DNA of 5,915 nt, from assembly GCA_947302675.1 (NCBI GenBank), contig CAMYWI010000106.1, positions 1-5,915 of the forward strand. Reading direction: 5' to 3'. Shown here piece after piece: positions 5,125-5,915 of the stretch (its first letter is position 1; every line of letters begins with the position of its first letter). Made by a program: the position numbers and the translations under genes. This DNA comes from an uncultured Selenomonadales bacterium (GTDB lineage: Bacteria; Bacillota_C; Negativicutes; Selenomonadales; Selenomonadaceae). The notes under the pieces are model-generated. The model worked only from the letters and a program-made list of their open reading frames with translations. It ran no database searches and was not told where the DNA came from.

Positions 5125-5915
5125 ATGTACACGCTTGAATTTAACATGTATCAAACATTGGCAATCGCGGTCGTCATGCTTTACGTCGGCACGTGGCTCA
5201 AGAGGCGCATTCAATTCCTTGAAACTTTCTGTATCCCGTCGCCCGTTATCGGCGGTCTTTTATTCGCAATAATCAGTTGTGCCCTTTACACTTCGGGAGT
5301 TATCGGTTTCGCCTTCGACGAGACGCTCAAGACGGTCTGCATGGTCGCATTTTTTACATCGGTCGGCTTTCAAGCGAACGTTAAAGTTTTGAAGACGGGC
5401 GGCGTTGCCCTGCTGATTTTCTTAGGTTGCGTCTGCGCCTTGATTTTCGCGCAAAACTTTTTGGCGGTCGGCTTATCTGGCGTACTCGGCGTCAGTCCGT
5501 TTATCGGGCTTTGCACGGGTTCAATCTCAATGGTCGGCGGTCACGGCACGGCGGGCGCGTTTGGACCTGTGCTTGAGGACTTGGGGCTTGTCGGAGCAAC
5601 GACGCTTTGCACGGCGGCGGCGACGTTCGGCTTGGTCGCAGGTTCGTTAATGGGCGGTCCGCTCGGTCGCAGATTGATACTCGGTAAAGATTTATTGAAG
5701 ACGGCAGTCCAAGCAGACGAGACGCCGCTTGTCGAAGAAGAAAAGAAACATGAACGCTCCGTGAGCATGTACGCGCCGGCGGCCTATCAGTTGGCGTTGG
5801 CAATGGGTATCGGCACGGTCGTTTCAATGCTGTTATCGCAAACGGGCATGACCTTTCCAATTTATATCGGCGCAATGATCGTGGCGGCGATAATGCGCAA
5901 CTGGAGCGAGTTCAC
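5125..5915 (+). CDS. gltS: Sodium/glutamate symporter, GltS family (3' end missing)
   Basis: GltS carriers import glutamate (L- and D- in E. coli) with sodium across the cytoplasmic membrane. The frame is open to the window end with 263 codons, against about 400 in the family, so roughly a third is missing. Visible family features are the first membrane helix (8-24), IPSPVIGGLLF (37-47), FFTSVGFQANV (76-86), and the pore-loop signature GSISMVGGHGTAGAFGP (132-148), whose GGHGTA core is diagnostic. GGPLGRRLI (177-185) ends the first half, followed by a charged cytoplasmic loop (about 186-214). The second half begins with several helices, including FPIYIGAMIVAAIMRNW (244-260). The translation has no internal stop or frameshift. 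The start is set by AAGGAAG seven bases upstream. Its place directly after a TAXI binding protein is unusual, because GltS is normally regarded as working without one. Family assignment is firm; exact substrate is inferred. Confidence 0.94.
   Translation, partial: MYTLEFNMYQTLAIAVVMLYVGTWLKRRIQFLETFCIPSPVIGGLLFAIISCALYTSGVIGFAFDETLKTVCMVAFFTSVGFQANVKVLKTGGVALLIFLGCVCALIFAQNFLAVGLSGVLGVSPFIGLCTGSISMVGGHGTAGAFGPVLEDLGLVGATTLCTAAATFGLVAGSLMGGPLGRRLILGKDLLKTAVQADETPLVEEEKKHERSVSMYAPAAYQLALAMGIGTVVSMLLSQTGMTFPIYIGAMIVAAIMRNWSEF

Noticed and set aside
5501..5875. Two overlapping minus-strand open frames opposite gltS
   Set aside because: The plus strand encodes the GltS signature without interruption. 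The minus-strand products are low-complexity Pro/Ser/Arg-rich sequence.
1..5915. Many AAAATTT/GAAATTTT-like words as a possible repeat or uptake motif
   Set aside because: They fall mainly in codons for Lys-Ile, Lys-Phe and Glu-Ile/Phe within genes, at irregular spacing and without a longer conserved core, so codon preference explains them.

Overview
All genes lie on the plus strand and are packed almost end to end. The mix suggests an anaerobic, diderm-type Firmicute, most likely of the Negativicutes/Selenomonadales. The reasons are strong AAGGAGG-type ribosome binding sites, a TAXI-type solute-binding lipoprotein, diaminopropionate ammonia-lyase, a GltS-type sodium/glutamate carrier, and moderately GC-rich coding DNA with frequent AAAATTT runs. 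This placement is an inference from gene content and style; no marker gene here settles the taxonomy.

Layout: bases 1-471 hold the 3' end of hemW (heme chaperone, radical-SAM family), interrupted in frame by a TAG at 331-333. The remaining 45 codons stay in frame, look like a normal HemW C-terminus and end at a TAA. Bases 487-1386 encode a secreted HExxH putative metallopeptidase. Bases 1367-2014 encode a YigZ/IMPACT-family protein whose start lies inside the end of the peptidase gene. A 60-base gap follows, the longest between genes in the window, and it carries a good promoter candidate (TTGCCC, 17 bases, TATCAT with an extended -10 TG).

The second half reads as one transcription unit: galU (UTP-glucose-1-phosphate uridylyltransferase), a diaminopropionate ammonia-lyase overlapping the galU end, a TAXI-type lipoprotein whose ATG overlaps the lyase stop (ATGA), and, 26 bases on, a gltS gene cut by the window end. 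The lyase, binding protein and carrier look like a scavenging module for an amino acid or amino-acid-like substrate: capture outside the cytoplasmic membrane, sodium-coupled uptake, then PLP-dependent deamination to pyruvate and ammonia. The pairing of a TAXI binding protein with a GltS-type carrier, in place of the expected TRAP membrane subunits, is the most interesting gene-context observation. The in-frame amber in hemW is the most interesting sequence-level one. No RNA gene, CRISPR array, insertion sequence or convincing terminator was seen, and no gene-free stretch exceeds 300 bases.
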